A stretch of DNA of 12,827 nt from NCBI GenBank assembly GCA_958430865.1, contig CAUDNR010001311.1, positions 1 to 12,827 of the forward strand, in the 5' to 3' direction. Both the position numbers and the translations under genes were made by a program. Under the pieces are notes generated by a model, which saw only the letters and a program-made list of their open reading frames with translations, ran no database searches and was not told where the DNA came from. How positions within the stretch are numbered: position 1 is the first letter of the stretch; each line of letters opens with the position of its first letter. The DNA is from Entrophospora sp. SA101 (lineage: Eukaryota > Glomeromycota > Glomeromycetes > Entrophosporales > Entrophosporaceae). Below, in pieces: positions 1 to 10,155 of the stretch.

Positions 1-94
1 TGTTTATTACAATAGTAAGGATTTTTTATTTTTGATTACTATTTTTTTATTTATAAATTTTTATTAACCCAAATAAATATAATTTTGGGAAAAG

Positions 95-988
95 CGTTGG
101 TGAACAAGTTCCACATTTACCAACAATAGAAAAAACTAATGGAGAGTCACAAAAATTACCATCAGAAACTGAAAGAAAAAAAATGATTAAAATAGAAGAT
201 CAACTTAATAGGCATATCCATGAAGAATCACTATATGGAAACGCCACTGATTCTCAAGCGTAAGCGATTTTTAATTATTTATTAAATATTTCATTTGATT
301 TTTTGAAAATTGCGTATTTTTTTTTTCTGATAATAATAATATTATAAAAAAAAATTTTTTTTGGGGAAAAAGTCGATTATGGTATGAAAATGTAACAGCA
401 TTAAGAAACAGTATTTTCCAACAGTACGAAAATAACAAAATTATTAAAAGACTATCTAGGAATCCATTATACAAAAGATCTACTTCATATCTTAGCCTTG
501 GAGCCGATTTTTCATTATCTAAATCTTTTCTTCCAGTTTTACCTAATTATGCTGAAAAACCATTGGAGCCATATCAACAATCACGTTTGTTTTTAAGTCA
601 TTTTGGATGGTTAAGTCCGGAGGCTCTAAAAGAAGGCACCATTTCTTTATTAAATAAAGCGCCTGGATTATTTAGAGATATGAGGCTGTTGGATAAAAAA
701 CATCCTCGTGAAGTCATAAAAGTCGCACTTTTGTATGTTGGGCCTGGTCAAGAGGATGAGCAAAGTATATTGCGTAATACGAAAGGTAGCTTAAATTATG
801 ATGATTTTGTATCTAGTCTTGGTTGGGAAATTGATCTTGCAACACATCCCGGATATCTTGGAGGCTTAGAAAGAAATTCAACAAATGGAACTACCTCAAT
901 TTATTATTGCACATCAACAATAGAATTAATTTTTCATGACGTTACAAAAATGCCAACTGACCCAAATGATTTTAAACAGCTTAAAAAG
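95..988 (+). CDS. RalGAP-alpha/tuberin-like Rap-GAP domain protein, partial (two exons seen)
   Basis: This is part of a GTPase-activating protein of the RalGAP-alpha/tuberin family, which speeds GTP hydrolysis by Ral/Rheb-type small GTPases. I read exon A at 95-259 (acceptor AAAAG, with TTAAC upstream as a possible branch site), a 113-bp GTAAGC...AAAAG intron, and exon B at 373-988, about 260 residues in all. The split codon GC|T keeps the frame. Exon B holds the family signatures: SRLFLSHFGWLSPEALKEGT, then VALLYVGPGQEDEQSIL, then YDDFVSSLGWEIDLATHPGY and LGGLERNSTNGTTSIYY, followed by STIELIFH and MPTDPND. This order matches the first half of the RalGAP-alpha GAP domain. Exon B ends in phase 0 at AAG|GTAATA. 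The following helix, where the family carries H-x-G-N-D with the catalytic asparagine thumb, is not found. The start lies left of the window. Family identity is firm; whether the gene works is open. Confidence 0.9.
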
Positions 989-1371
989 GTAATATTTCAA
1001 GTTTTATTATTATTATTGTCATTATTATTTTTATTAAGGAATGTGAATATTATATTGTTATGTTATATTATGGGAATATAATCATATTATTATTTTATTT
1101 ATATTATTTATAATCAAGAAGTTATCTTTAATTATGATCAATACTTTCCGGGAAGTCTATAAGCTTCCATACAATATATAGATTATTTATTTCTTTATTT
1201 CTTTATGATTTATATTTGTATTTTAAGAATTGGATTTTTATTATTTAAAGATGTAAATTTTAAACAAATAAAGATAACTTTTATATAATTTTACAACAAT
1301 AAAATTATCAGTTCATTAACAGTGTTAAATAAATATCTAAACGTTTGTAAATAATTGTGATAATTATTTGA
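989..1371 (+). other. intron start or broken 3' part of the RalGAP-like gene
   Basis: The stretch opens with a credible donor, GTAATA. A possible acceptor, TATTAAG, lies at about 1031-1038, but the frame it would join in phase 0 reads only about 24 codons and does not resemble a GAP domain. The rest is T-rich and AT-rich with no recognisable exon. It also contains a short AT-only inverted repeat near 1351-1371 (AAATAATT / AATTATTT), which is weak in this composition. Confidence 0.4.
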
Positions 1372-1569
1372 ACATTTACATTAGAGCAATTAAGGACAGT
1401 TAAGAATCAAGAGATAAGTTGACAAGCCCAAGCAATTCAGCAACTAAAACAAGAACCACATTTAGCCAACAAATCTTTATCAGCATTACCAAGGAAAAAG
1501 AATAAACTACTACAGCTTACAAAAAAAGATGAGAAAATTCACTTAAAAGAAACAAGAACAAATAATTGA
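1372..1569 (+). pseudogene. coding-like fragment with one internal TGA
   Basis: I do not recognise the product. A single frame runs about 65 codons with only one stop inside, TGA at 1420-1422. The part before it reads TFTLEQLRTVKNQEIS; the part after it includes QAQAIQQLKQEPHLANKSL and then SALPRKKNKLLQLTKK, ending DEKIHLKETRTNN. Rich in Gln, Lys and Leu, it would be a charged helix or coiled-coil segment. Codons are less AT-biased than the flanks, and no start codon or splice site is evident. It may be a scrap of a repeat-borne gene. Length alone is within chance for this composition. Confidence 0.3.
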
Positions 1570-1909
1570 AGTAAAATCTAAGCAAGTCAAACCAACCCAC
1601 ACTAATTCTTTTTTTAAATTCTTTAATTTTAAAAGATAATAAATAAATGCATGCTCATCTATAAGTAGGTAGTAAATTATTTCCCTTCCAATTTTCTTTT
1701 TCTTTCTAAATTCTTCACAATTTTGTGGCAAAGTTCTTTTAAAAGTTATGATTTTTTCTTTCTTGGTAAATTTCATAGACAATCCTTTCATTCCTTAGAT
1801 AAACTTCCAGTGTCCGAGTATCATTTATTTTGAAAATATAAGGGCCAATTTTCTCTCCTTGTTCCCTTTTCAAAATACTTCTGGTTGTACTATAATTTTT
1901 GGACTCCAT
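1543..1909 (-). pseudogene. unknown minus-strand ORF broken by a one-base shift
   Basis: The product is unknown. From ATG at 1907-1909 a 56-residue frame begins MESKNYSTTRSILKREQGEK and continues IGPYIFKINDTRTLEVYLRN, reaching TAA at 1739-1741. At that point, in an AAAA/TTTT run, the adjacent frame carries straight on with KRTLPQNCEEFRKKKKIG and runs to a stop near 1543. Dropping one base there would give a continuous protein of about 120 residues, rich in Lys, Glu and Arg in its first half. The homopolymer shift could be a real mutation or a sequencing error. The last ~40 residues are hydrophobic and AT-driven and may not be coding. No domain was recognised. Confidence 0.35.
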
Positions 1910-2164
1910 AGATGAGTTTCATATTATTATTTTTTATATAGGAGTAATTCTATATATCACTTAAGAATAACTAAATTTTTGATCCCTGAAATTCTTGATA
2001 ATATCAATGTTCACTTGTCTGGTTTTGCTGTAGTATGCCCATATAATAACAAACATCTTTTTCCAACAAAAGATTGACATACTTTATTTTTCTCATGGTC
2101 ATAATTATTTGTGGTTTGTTAAAAACAACAAAGGTGGCAGTATATATTATATATTCTCAATGAG

Positions 2165-2480
2165 TCATGATGATAAGAGGTTTTTAATAGTACTAATTAA
2201 TGTATACCAGTCAATACTTTGGAAATCAAGAAATTTCTTACTGTTATGATGTGTGTATATCATAAAAATTGTAATTTTAAATGAAATTTTCTTATACATC
2301 CAGCCACTTGTTGTGACGAGGTTATACTGTACATTTATAATACAAGTTATTAAGGTACTAAGTTACTATCTTGTATGTAACCGAACTAAACAATGTTTTG
2401 CTCTTGTTGGAGCTGCTTCAATTGTAGATTTTGATTCAAATTTTACTTGTAGAAAAAGAAACTTAATTGTGTAATTATTA
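2165..2480 (-). pseudogene. minus-strand coding-like frame with a double stop
   Basis: The product is unknown. One frame stays open for about 105 codons apart from two adjacent stops (TAG TAA at 2363-2368). Before them it reads QVKFESKSTIEAAPTRAKHC and LVRLHTR; after them INVQYNLVTTSGWMYKKISF, then ITIFMIYTHHNSKKFLDFQ and SIDWYTLISTIKNLLSS. It lies upstream of, and on the same strand as, the broken ORF at 1543-1909, with shorter open pieces between (for example GHTTAKPDK ending at 2011), so the two may be remains of one gene. The plus-strand frame over the same bases (2253-2474) is dominated by Ile, Leu and Val and is probably a shadow. Confidence 0.3.
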
Positions 2481-2569
2481 TTATTGTTTATTATTGATCA
2501 TTATCATTACTATTATCATTTAGTACAAATTATAACATTTTAAATTTTTAATGTGCAATCAAATCACTT

Positions 2570-2619
2570 CATTAGATGGATCTAATGTGTAGAATGTTTC
2601 TTGATTGATTGATTGATTG
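2570..2619. repeat. 18-bp near-palindrome followed by a GATT microsatellite
   Basis: CATTAGATGGATCTAATG at 2570-2587 has perfect 8-bp arms around a GG centre. About 15 bp further on is a short tandem (GATT)n tract of about four units at 2602-2619. No function is implied. Confidence 0.6.
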
Positions 2620-2696
2620 AAATAGTTGATAATATATTTCTTGAAAATCTATCAAATCAAATTTTTGACTTTTAAATTCAAAGCATTATTCACTGA

Positions 2697-2834
2697 TCAC
2701 ACAATTTTAGTAATCCTTGTAAGATAAGAGTGAGTTTCTTTGAAAGCTTTCTTGCTGAATCACTACTTGCATTTTCTAATGTGGAATGTGAAAAAATTGT
2801 GTTAAATTCAATTCAAAATGCCATTCACAAATAA
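2697..2834 (+). pseudogene. short coding-like fragment, unknown family
   Basis: I do not recognise this piece. It is a 45-codon open frame between TGA (2694-2696) and TAA (2832-2834). It reads SHNFSNPCKIRVSFFESFL and then AESLLAFSNVECEKIVLNSI, ending QNAIHK. It has a balanced amino-acid mix and an amphipathic, helix-like pattern, unlike the Phe/Ile/Asn noise around it. It could be one exon (ATTTTAG just upstream at 2705-2710 is a possible acceptor) or a decayed piece of a mobile gene. It is too short to assign. Confidence 0.3.
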
Positions 2835-3590
2835 TACATTTCAATAGAACTTTATATGTATGGATTTTTCTACCTCCATAAGTAAGATCTTTTTGTCTTA
2901 ATTCCATAGTAGTTTAAACGCAATTCATTATTCTCTTTTTTTTTCTTCCTGCTAGAAAAGGTAAAAAATAAAAATGGCGATGATGTAATTTCGTGTCACA
3001 TACTTGACCATAAATAATTGTTTTTTATTATTATATCTAGATATTTATTAATAAATAAATATTACTATTTACTTCATACAAGAAAAGCAAAAAAAATTGT
3101 AATTTTCAATATTTCAGTTTTGATATCAATTAATATCAATCATTGAGAAATACGGTAATCAATGAGTCAACCATGTTTATTAAATAATTAATTAACTAAT
3201 ACTTCATATAATATTAATCACATATATAGATAATATCGATATATCTTTGGAAAATGAAATAAATTTATTTATTTGAAGTGTAACATTAAATTTAAATTTA
3301 ACGGAAAATTTTTGCATGATTTCTTTTCCATGTATCGTGAATAGAATAAGTTATTATTATTATTTCACACAATAAGTATTTTTTTTTGATTTTTTATGCG
3401 TAGTCATAATTTAACGCCAAAGTTAAAAGTTAAATTGACTGAAAACAAAGATTATAAATCAATCTGACCGAAAAAAAAATTTTTTTTTTCCTTAATAAAT
3501 ACAATAGTGGCTTTATATATATAATAAATAAAATAAACTTTTTTAAAAAAAAATTTTTCCTCGACATTTTTCATCTATTAACCTAATACT
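2835..3590. other. AT-rich intergenic DNA with poly(dA:dT) tracts upstream of DED1
   Basis: I see no gene here. The sequence becomes very AT-rich, with an A9T10 block at 3471-3489 and a T6A9T5 block at about 3539-3558, roughly 130-220 bp before the DED1 start codon. Tracts of this kind commonly mark nucleosome-poor promoters in fungi; that role is inferred. Confidence 0.5.
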
Positions 3591-3593
3591 AAC

Positions 3594-3601
3594 TATATAA
3601 A
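3594..3601 (+). promoter_or_regulatory. probable TATA box of the Ded1 gene
   Basis: TATATAAA lies about 90 bp upstream of the Ded1 ATG. It is followed by an A/C-rich stretch and a T-run, and the poly(dA:dT) tracts sit just upstream. Chance matches are common in such AT-rich DNA; position is the main support. Confidence 0.4.
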
Positions 3602-3690
3602 CATAAATACACAAAAAATCTCAATCTATAATTAAATTTTGTTTTTTTTTTCATTTGCAACCCATATTTTAAAATTTTTACATTTCAATT

Positions 3691-6582
<2,892 letters not shown>

Positions 6583-7814
6583 AAATCAATGATTTGAAAT
6601 AATTAATGAATAATATAAACCATCAACGACAACTATTATATAATCATTATTATATTAATTATTATTATAATCCATATTATCAACAACAAAAATCTCTATC
6701 AATTTATCAATTAAAATTAAGATTCATAATTAATTAACAAAGAAAAAGAAGCGAACAATAGAATGAAATATTTATTTGTGTTTTATAAATAGTATTAATT
6801 TTATTGATTGTTTTTCTTCTGGTTTTATAATTTGTTAAATTCAGATTAATTATTATTATAAATTTTTTTTTAGTAATAACTTGGAGAAAAAATATTAGTG
6901 TTTGTATATTTTTTTTGTTAATTAATTTATTTTACAACCGAGAAAAAACAATAGAATATATATATTATTTTATATTATTATTTTTCAAATTTTTTTAAAA
7001 ATATTGATGCTAATTAATGAATTTTATTATTATTTTATTTTATTAATATTATTTTTGTAAATCTTCGATATGTATATATTTTAATATACATACATAAACT
7101 TTTTTTTAATCATTTTTAATCATCACTTTTATTATAATCATTTTTATAATTTATAGAAAAAAAAAATGAACAAAGTTTTCATTTTAAAAAAGTATTTTTT
7201 TGTAGATTTTTATTATTATACCATCATTAATTATCATTAATATATTTTCCTTTTTCATATAATTTATTTATATTTTATTAATATTAATTTTTTTTGTTGT
7301 TGATTATTTAAAAAATATAAATATAAAAAAATATTATTTTTCTATAAATCACCTGGGAAATCGTTATATTAAGGTTGAGTCTTTAAATAAAATAATTTAT
7401 CCTCAGGACCATTTATTTATCTGCACACACATGACAAAAATATTGCATAACTTTCACTGATCGGTTGTGAGAGAATTATATACAATACATCATATTTACA
7501 ATAACGTTGGTTTGTTCTATCTGATATTCTAATGTTTTTTATTCGCACACACTGTATAGTATATATATGATTAGAAACGTATCATTGAAATATTTTTATA
7601 AGTACTTTGTAGTGTTTTATTATGAACTAGATAGTTTGTTTTCTCTTTATCCTTATGTCTTTCATAATTCGTATTATAGATCAATGTGACGTGCTCTGTA
7701 GCTTTTCAACATATACGACTTGCTCACACAAATATTTCAACATAACAACAATTTAATTACTATATACACATTCATAACATCAATTTAAAATAAATCTATT
7801 AATTACAACCAATA
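6583..7814. other. Ded1 3' flank and AT-rich intergenic DNA
   Basis: I see no gene. The first ~770 bp are runs of T, A and ATTATT typical of a fungal 3' UTR/terminator zone. No AATAAA lies close to the stop codon; the first clear one is at 7386-7391, too far to call with confidence. From about 7350 to 7740 the composition is more mixed, but no open frame or known motif stands out. Confidence 0.5.
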
Positions 7815-7908
7815 ATATAGTTATTTATTGTTCAATAATAAAAATAAATATTTATTGTTCAATAATATAATATGTTGAATAAATTTTAAAATTTGCAAAT
7901 AACTATAT
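7815..7908. repeat. inverted repeat enclosing a 19-bp direct repeat
   Basis: ATATAGTTATTT at 7815-7826 is exactly inverted at 7897-7908. Between and overlapping them, TATTTATTGTTCAATAATA occurs twice, at 7822-7840 and 7849-7867, with a 27-bp offset. The low-complexity base content weakens the inverted repeat; the 19-bp direct repeat is the stronger observation. Confidence 0.6.
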
Positions 7909-7991
7909 AATAAAATGGATATAATATGCATGCACAATTCTATATATTATATTTAATGTTCTAGTTATCAATAAAATTATCAATTTAGGTA

Positions 7992-8037
7992 GTAAACGGC
8001 TTAGCCGGCTAGGGATTTTAAACGGCTCACATCACTA
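7992..8037. repeat. GC-richer repeat scrap, possible transposon end
   Basis: TAAACGGCT occurs twice (7993-8001 and 8019-8027) around the self-complementary AGCCGGCT, in a GC-rich patch within AT-rich flanks. Read on the minus strand the patch starts TAGTGATGTGAGCCG, which resembles a hAT-type terminal repeat (YARNG start, then G/C-rich words). I found no partner end or target duplication, so it may be a truncated copy. Confidence 0.35.
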
Positions 8038-8047
8038 GAATATTTTC

Positions 8048-8091
8048 GTAAACATAGTTCTCTTGCAATAAAACACTATTACTATGTTTAC
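8048..8091. repeat. 11-bp perfect inverted repeat (hairpin)
   Basis: GTAAACATAGT at 8048-8058 is inverted exactly as ACTATGTTTAC at 8081-8091, leaving a 22-nt loop. It begins about 10 bp after the GC-rich repeat scrap. Confidence 0.7.
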
Positions 8092-8218
8092 TAATGGTCG
8101 CATATTTTGAAACTCGTAAAATAACGCATTTGACAGATGCAAATCATTATTCCAAGTATTGATATTAATGAAATTCAGACGTAGCTAAATATGGGAACCG
8201 CAATTTTTATATTCCGTA

Positions 8219-8234
8219 ATTAGTTGCAACTAAT
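8219..8234. repeat. 16-bp perfect palindrome
   Basis: ATTAGTTGCAACTAAT is its own reverse complement. Palindromes of this length can be binding sites for dimeric factors or remnants of transposon ends; no partner is evident. Confidence 0.7.
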
Positions 8235-8284
8235 CGTAATTAATTGAGGAGCTATCATTAAACGTGGCATTGATAGTATTTATG

Positions 8285-8623
8285 TTATACTTGTTGAATC
8301 TGCAATGATCGAAGATTATGATATTCTATAGCATGAGTTAAAGTCTTCATAGTAACAAGATGTTGTTTACTATATAGAGCTTTTTCACGATAAAAATTAA
8401 GATTATCTTGAATTTCAAATGGTGTTTGTGTAGAATGAATAGATTGATATTGAAGTATCTCAGAGAAATAGAACCAACCATTCCAATTTGAGGTAAGGTA
8501 AAGGGTACTTGTACTAGTAAAAATAGGTTGAAAAATTTCAAAAGGAATAAATTGGGAAAGAATGAAAGTGCTGTAAAAAATTTTTATTACATAAAAAATA
8601 AATAATAAAATAAACCTTTTCAA
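8285..8623 (-). CDS. hypothetical minus-strand ORF, probably an exon (8285-8570)
   Basis: I do not recognise the product. The open frame is 112 codons, the longest unexplained one outside the two genes. Its first ~18 residues (MKRFILLFIFYVIKIFYS) look membrane-like but are AT-driven. A strong acceptor, TTTTTTACAG, at 8571-8580 suggests that this part is intron and that an exon starts at 8570. The exon would read TFILSQFIPFEIFQPIFTST, then STLYLTSNWNGWFYFSEILQ, later YREKALYSKQHLVTMKTLTH and AIEYHNLRSLQIQQV, with a balanced residue mix. It ends GTATAA, which could be Val-stop or a donor. It could join the two frames upstream on the same strand. Function unknown. Confidence 0.4.
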   Translation of the reverse strand: MKRFILLFIFYVIKIFYSTFILSQFIPFEIFQPIFTSTSTLYLTSNWNGWFYFSEILQYQSIHSTQTPFEIQDNLNFYREKALYSKQHLVTMKTLTHAIEYHNLRSLQIQQV

Positions 8624-8642
8624 TCTACACGGTATAAATCAG

Positions 8643-8668
8643 TTATTCCACAGTTCCCTGTGGAATAA
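8643..8668. repeat. perfect 11-bp hairpin with TTCC loop
   Basis: TTATTCCACAG, loop TTCC, then CTGTGGAATAA. The stem is uninterrupted and partly GC-containing, so it would form a stable hairpin in either strand's RNA. On the minus strand it lies between two candidate exons, and that strand also shows ATTCCACAG, a possible splice acceptor within the stem. Confidence 0.8.
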
Positions 8669-8705
8669 TTATTACATGTAATATCTAACAATTTCATTAT
8701 CAATT

Positions 8706-8885
8706 CTAAATATAAAAAAAATTTTTTATAGGATCAAACCAACAAATTCCATTAAAACCCTTCACATAACCATTCCAACTTCTAACAATAATATCTGCAA
8801 CTAAAGTTGAGATTTTAGATAATACTTGTTGCAATTTCTTAATAAAATTAGCAATTGAGTCTTGCTGGAACGCACATACAATCAT
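8706..8885 (-). CDS. hypothetical minus-strand ORF of 59 aa, possible exon
   Basis: The product is unknown. ATG at 8883-8885 opens a 59-residue frame ending TAG. It reads MIVCAFQQDSIANFIKKLQQ, then VLSKISTLVADIIVRSWNGY and VKGFNGICWFDPIKN. The middle is a convincing amphipathic helix. A splice acceptor, CGTTCCAG, precedes CAAGACTCAATT, so this may be an internal exon without the first residues. The W-N-G-Y here echoes W-N-G-W in the downstream candidate exon, which may be chance. The final FFYI comes from an A/T run and probably lies past the true exon end. Confidence 0.35.
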   Translation of the reverse strand: MIVCAFQQDSIANFIKKLQQVLSKISTLVADIIVRSWNGYVKGFNGICWFDPIKNFFYI

Positions 8886-8888
8886 AAT

Positions 8889-9134
8889 TTATTGTTCCTG
8901 TAGATCATGGTTGATGATAAGTACAAATATAAAAACAATGTATATGGTTTTCATTAACACGTTCTTCTTATAATCTACTTCTCCCAACTTTGCTTCAATC
9001 TTGTCTTCAACTATTCTCATACAATGTTGCCACCAAACACAGATAGATAGTCTGCATCTGTGTCCAATAACAACACTGGTCTTATTTATAATAAAATTTG
9101 TTAAAGTAATAAAAATAATCAAAAAACAAATCAA
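8889..9134 (-). CDS. doubtful minus-strand ORF upstream of the 59-aa frame
   Basis: This is an 81-codon frame with Phe/Ile-rich ends (residues 1-20 and 63-76), probably AT noise or intron. The middle, RIVEDKIEAKLGEVDYKKNV, has a balanced, charged composition. Just before it, another frame reads DTDADYLSVFGGNIV, so the sequence may be frameshifted coding DNA. If real, it would be the 5' exon of a gene continuing into 8706-8885 and 8285-8570. No domain recognised. Confidence 0.25.
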   Translation of the reverse strand: MICFLIIFITLTNFIINKTSVVIGHRCRLSICVWWQHCMRIVEDKIEAKLGEVDYKKNVLMKTIYIVFIFVLIINHDLQEQ

Positions 9135-9315
9135 AATTTTTGATAAAATAGGAAAATAATATTTCTGGAATATTTCTTTAATTTAAAAAGTTAAAAACTC
9201 TATTTTTTATAGATTGATTAAATTGATTTTAGATTTTGTTGTCGCATTATATATTTTATTGGTTTAAATCACGTGAATCTGTTGTTATTCAATTAGTGAG
9301 TTAGTTGAAACAAGG

Positions 9316-9323
9316 GTTTGATT
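9316..9323. repeat. left target-site duplication
   Basis: GTTTGATT directly abuts the left terminal repeat and matches GTTTGACT at 10148-10155 in 7 of 8 positions, the one difference being a T/C transition. Eight base pairs is the target duplication length of hAT elements. Confidence 0.75.
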
Positions 9324-9357
9324 TAGAGGCCTGCAACGGGCTGGATTAAGGATGTTG

Positions 9358-9390
9358 GCCGAAATGGTTTTTGAAAAAATCAATTTCGGC
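9358..9390. repeat. subterminal inverted repeat inside the hAT-like element
   Basis: GCCGAAAT at 9358-9365 is inverted as ATTTCGGC at 9383-9390 with a 17-nt spacer. It lies about 35 bp inside the left terminus, where transposase-binding motifs are often found in hAT elements; that role is inferred. Confidence 0.55.
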
Positions 9391-9460
9391 AAGCAATTAC
9401 AATATTCTTTATATATCAATAGACATAAAAAAACTACCAGAATTTTGGCTATTGAGTTAA

Positions 9461-9691
9461 AGTGTTCAAATAATTTCAGATACAATTTCGACAACTAATG
9501 AAGTTGATTTTGGTAACTATGAAAAACTATTTTGGCATTTCGGATTCATTATTAAGAGAGAATTTCGACTAACATGCTTAGGCTGGATTCGTCAACCTGA
9601 AAAAATTAAAAAATTTTCTATATATACCAAAAAAAAATATATTATAATACAGGCAGTCAAAATTTTAGAATCTTATGATGCTGAATGGTAA
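9461..9691 (+). pseudogene. coding-like frame inside the hAT-like element
   Basis: The product is unknown. This 76-codon stop-free frame lacks an ATG. It reads SVQIISDTISTTNEVDFGNY, then EKLFWHFGFIIKREFRLTCL and GWIRQPEKIKKFSIYTKKK, ending QAVKILESYDAEW then TAA. The first two-thirds have a protein-like mix of Trp, Gly, Arg and Asp and do not resemble a hAT transposase. The other two frames are stop-ridden. It could be a captured gene fragment or a worn-out element gene. Confidence 0.3.
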
Positions 9692-9752
9692 AAAATGAAA
9701 TAAGGCACCAGTATAATATCCTGTCATCTCAATTTGCTAATGATAAAAATAA

Positions 9753-9984
9753 TATGGTGTTAGTTTACATAAAGAAATTCATGCAAGACTTATTAAAAAA
9801 TTTTTTAATGTTGATTTAACAGATTTTAGGATTCAGGATAAACATTTGCCTTCAAAAAGTACAAAAGGAATTGAATTTAAACATTTTATAATGGTATAAA
9901 ACTCATCAAGATCAATCAAATTTAAATACAGAAACAGTTGATGGTATTCTTGTTTTATGTAATGCTCTCAATAATAATTCTTGA
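9753..9984 (+). pseudogene. second coding-like stretch in the hAT-like element, frameshifted
   Basis: The product is unknown. 9753-9899 reads YGVSLHKEIHARLIKKFFNV, then DLTDFRIQDKHLPSKSTKGI and EFKHFIMV before TAA. The neighbouring frame takes over at once at 9901-9984 with THQDQSNLNTETVDGILVLC and NALNNNS before TGA. The smooth hand-over between frames, with sensible polar content on both sides, is what a small indel in a once-coding sequence would leave. It may belong with the frame at 9461-9691. Confidence 0.35.
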
Positions 9985-10147
9985 TTAAAAATTTTTTTAA
10001 ATGATATTTGAATATTGTTCTGTTATTTTTTTTAAATAAAAAAAGATATGAGTAAATTTCGGGATTGGAATTTTTTTTGGGTAGTAGTATGAGTTGAGAA
10101 ACGGGGTTTGATATGGGTTCAATTATTGTTATCCATGCAGGCCTCTA

Positions 10148-10155
10148 GTTTGACT
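10148..10155. repeat. right target-site duplication
   Basis: GTTTGACT immediately follows the right terminal repeat and pairs with GTTTGATT at 9316-9323. Confidence 0.75.

Larger units (their letters stand above)
9324..10147. mobile_element. hAT-superfamily-like DNA transposon, 824 bp, without a recognisable transposase
   Basis: The left end TAGAGGCCTGCA (9324-9335) is inverted exactly at 10136-10147, and both ends abut an 8-bp direct duplication (7/8). A TAGAG... terminus and 8-bp duplication are the hallmarks of hAT transposons, which move by cut-and-paste. Inside the left end the G/C-rich words CAACGGGCTGG and GGATGTTGGCCGAAATGG, and near the right end GAGAAACGGGGTTTGATATGGG, look like subterminal motifs. 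No DDE/RNase-H transposase or BED finger is visible, and 824 bp is too short for one, so it would need a transposase supplied in trans. It contains broken coding-like frames, listed separately. The age is unknown; one mismatch in the duplication suggests it is not brand new. Confidence 0.75.

Noticed and set aside
1..94. Possible exon in the first 94 bases
   Set aside because: The frame of exon A meets a stop at 54-56 and an AAAAG acceptor lies at 93-94, so this is the end of an intron.
271..474. Minus-strand 67-codon frame over the RalGAP intron and exon B
   Set aside because: It is an Ile/Leu/Phe/Lys-rich shadow overlapping well-supported plus-strand coding sequence.
2253..2474. Plus-strand 73-codon frame
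   Set aside because: It is mostly Ile/Leu/Val from AT-rich codons; the minus strand of the same bases has a more protein-like frame.
2590..2640. GATT tandem units as a possible CRISPR-like or centromeric array
   Set aside because: Only about four 4-bp units, without spacers; an ordinary microsatellite.
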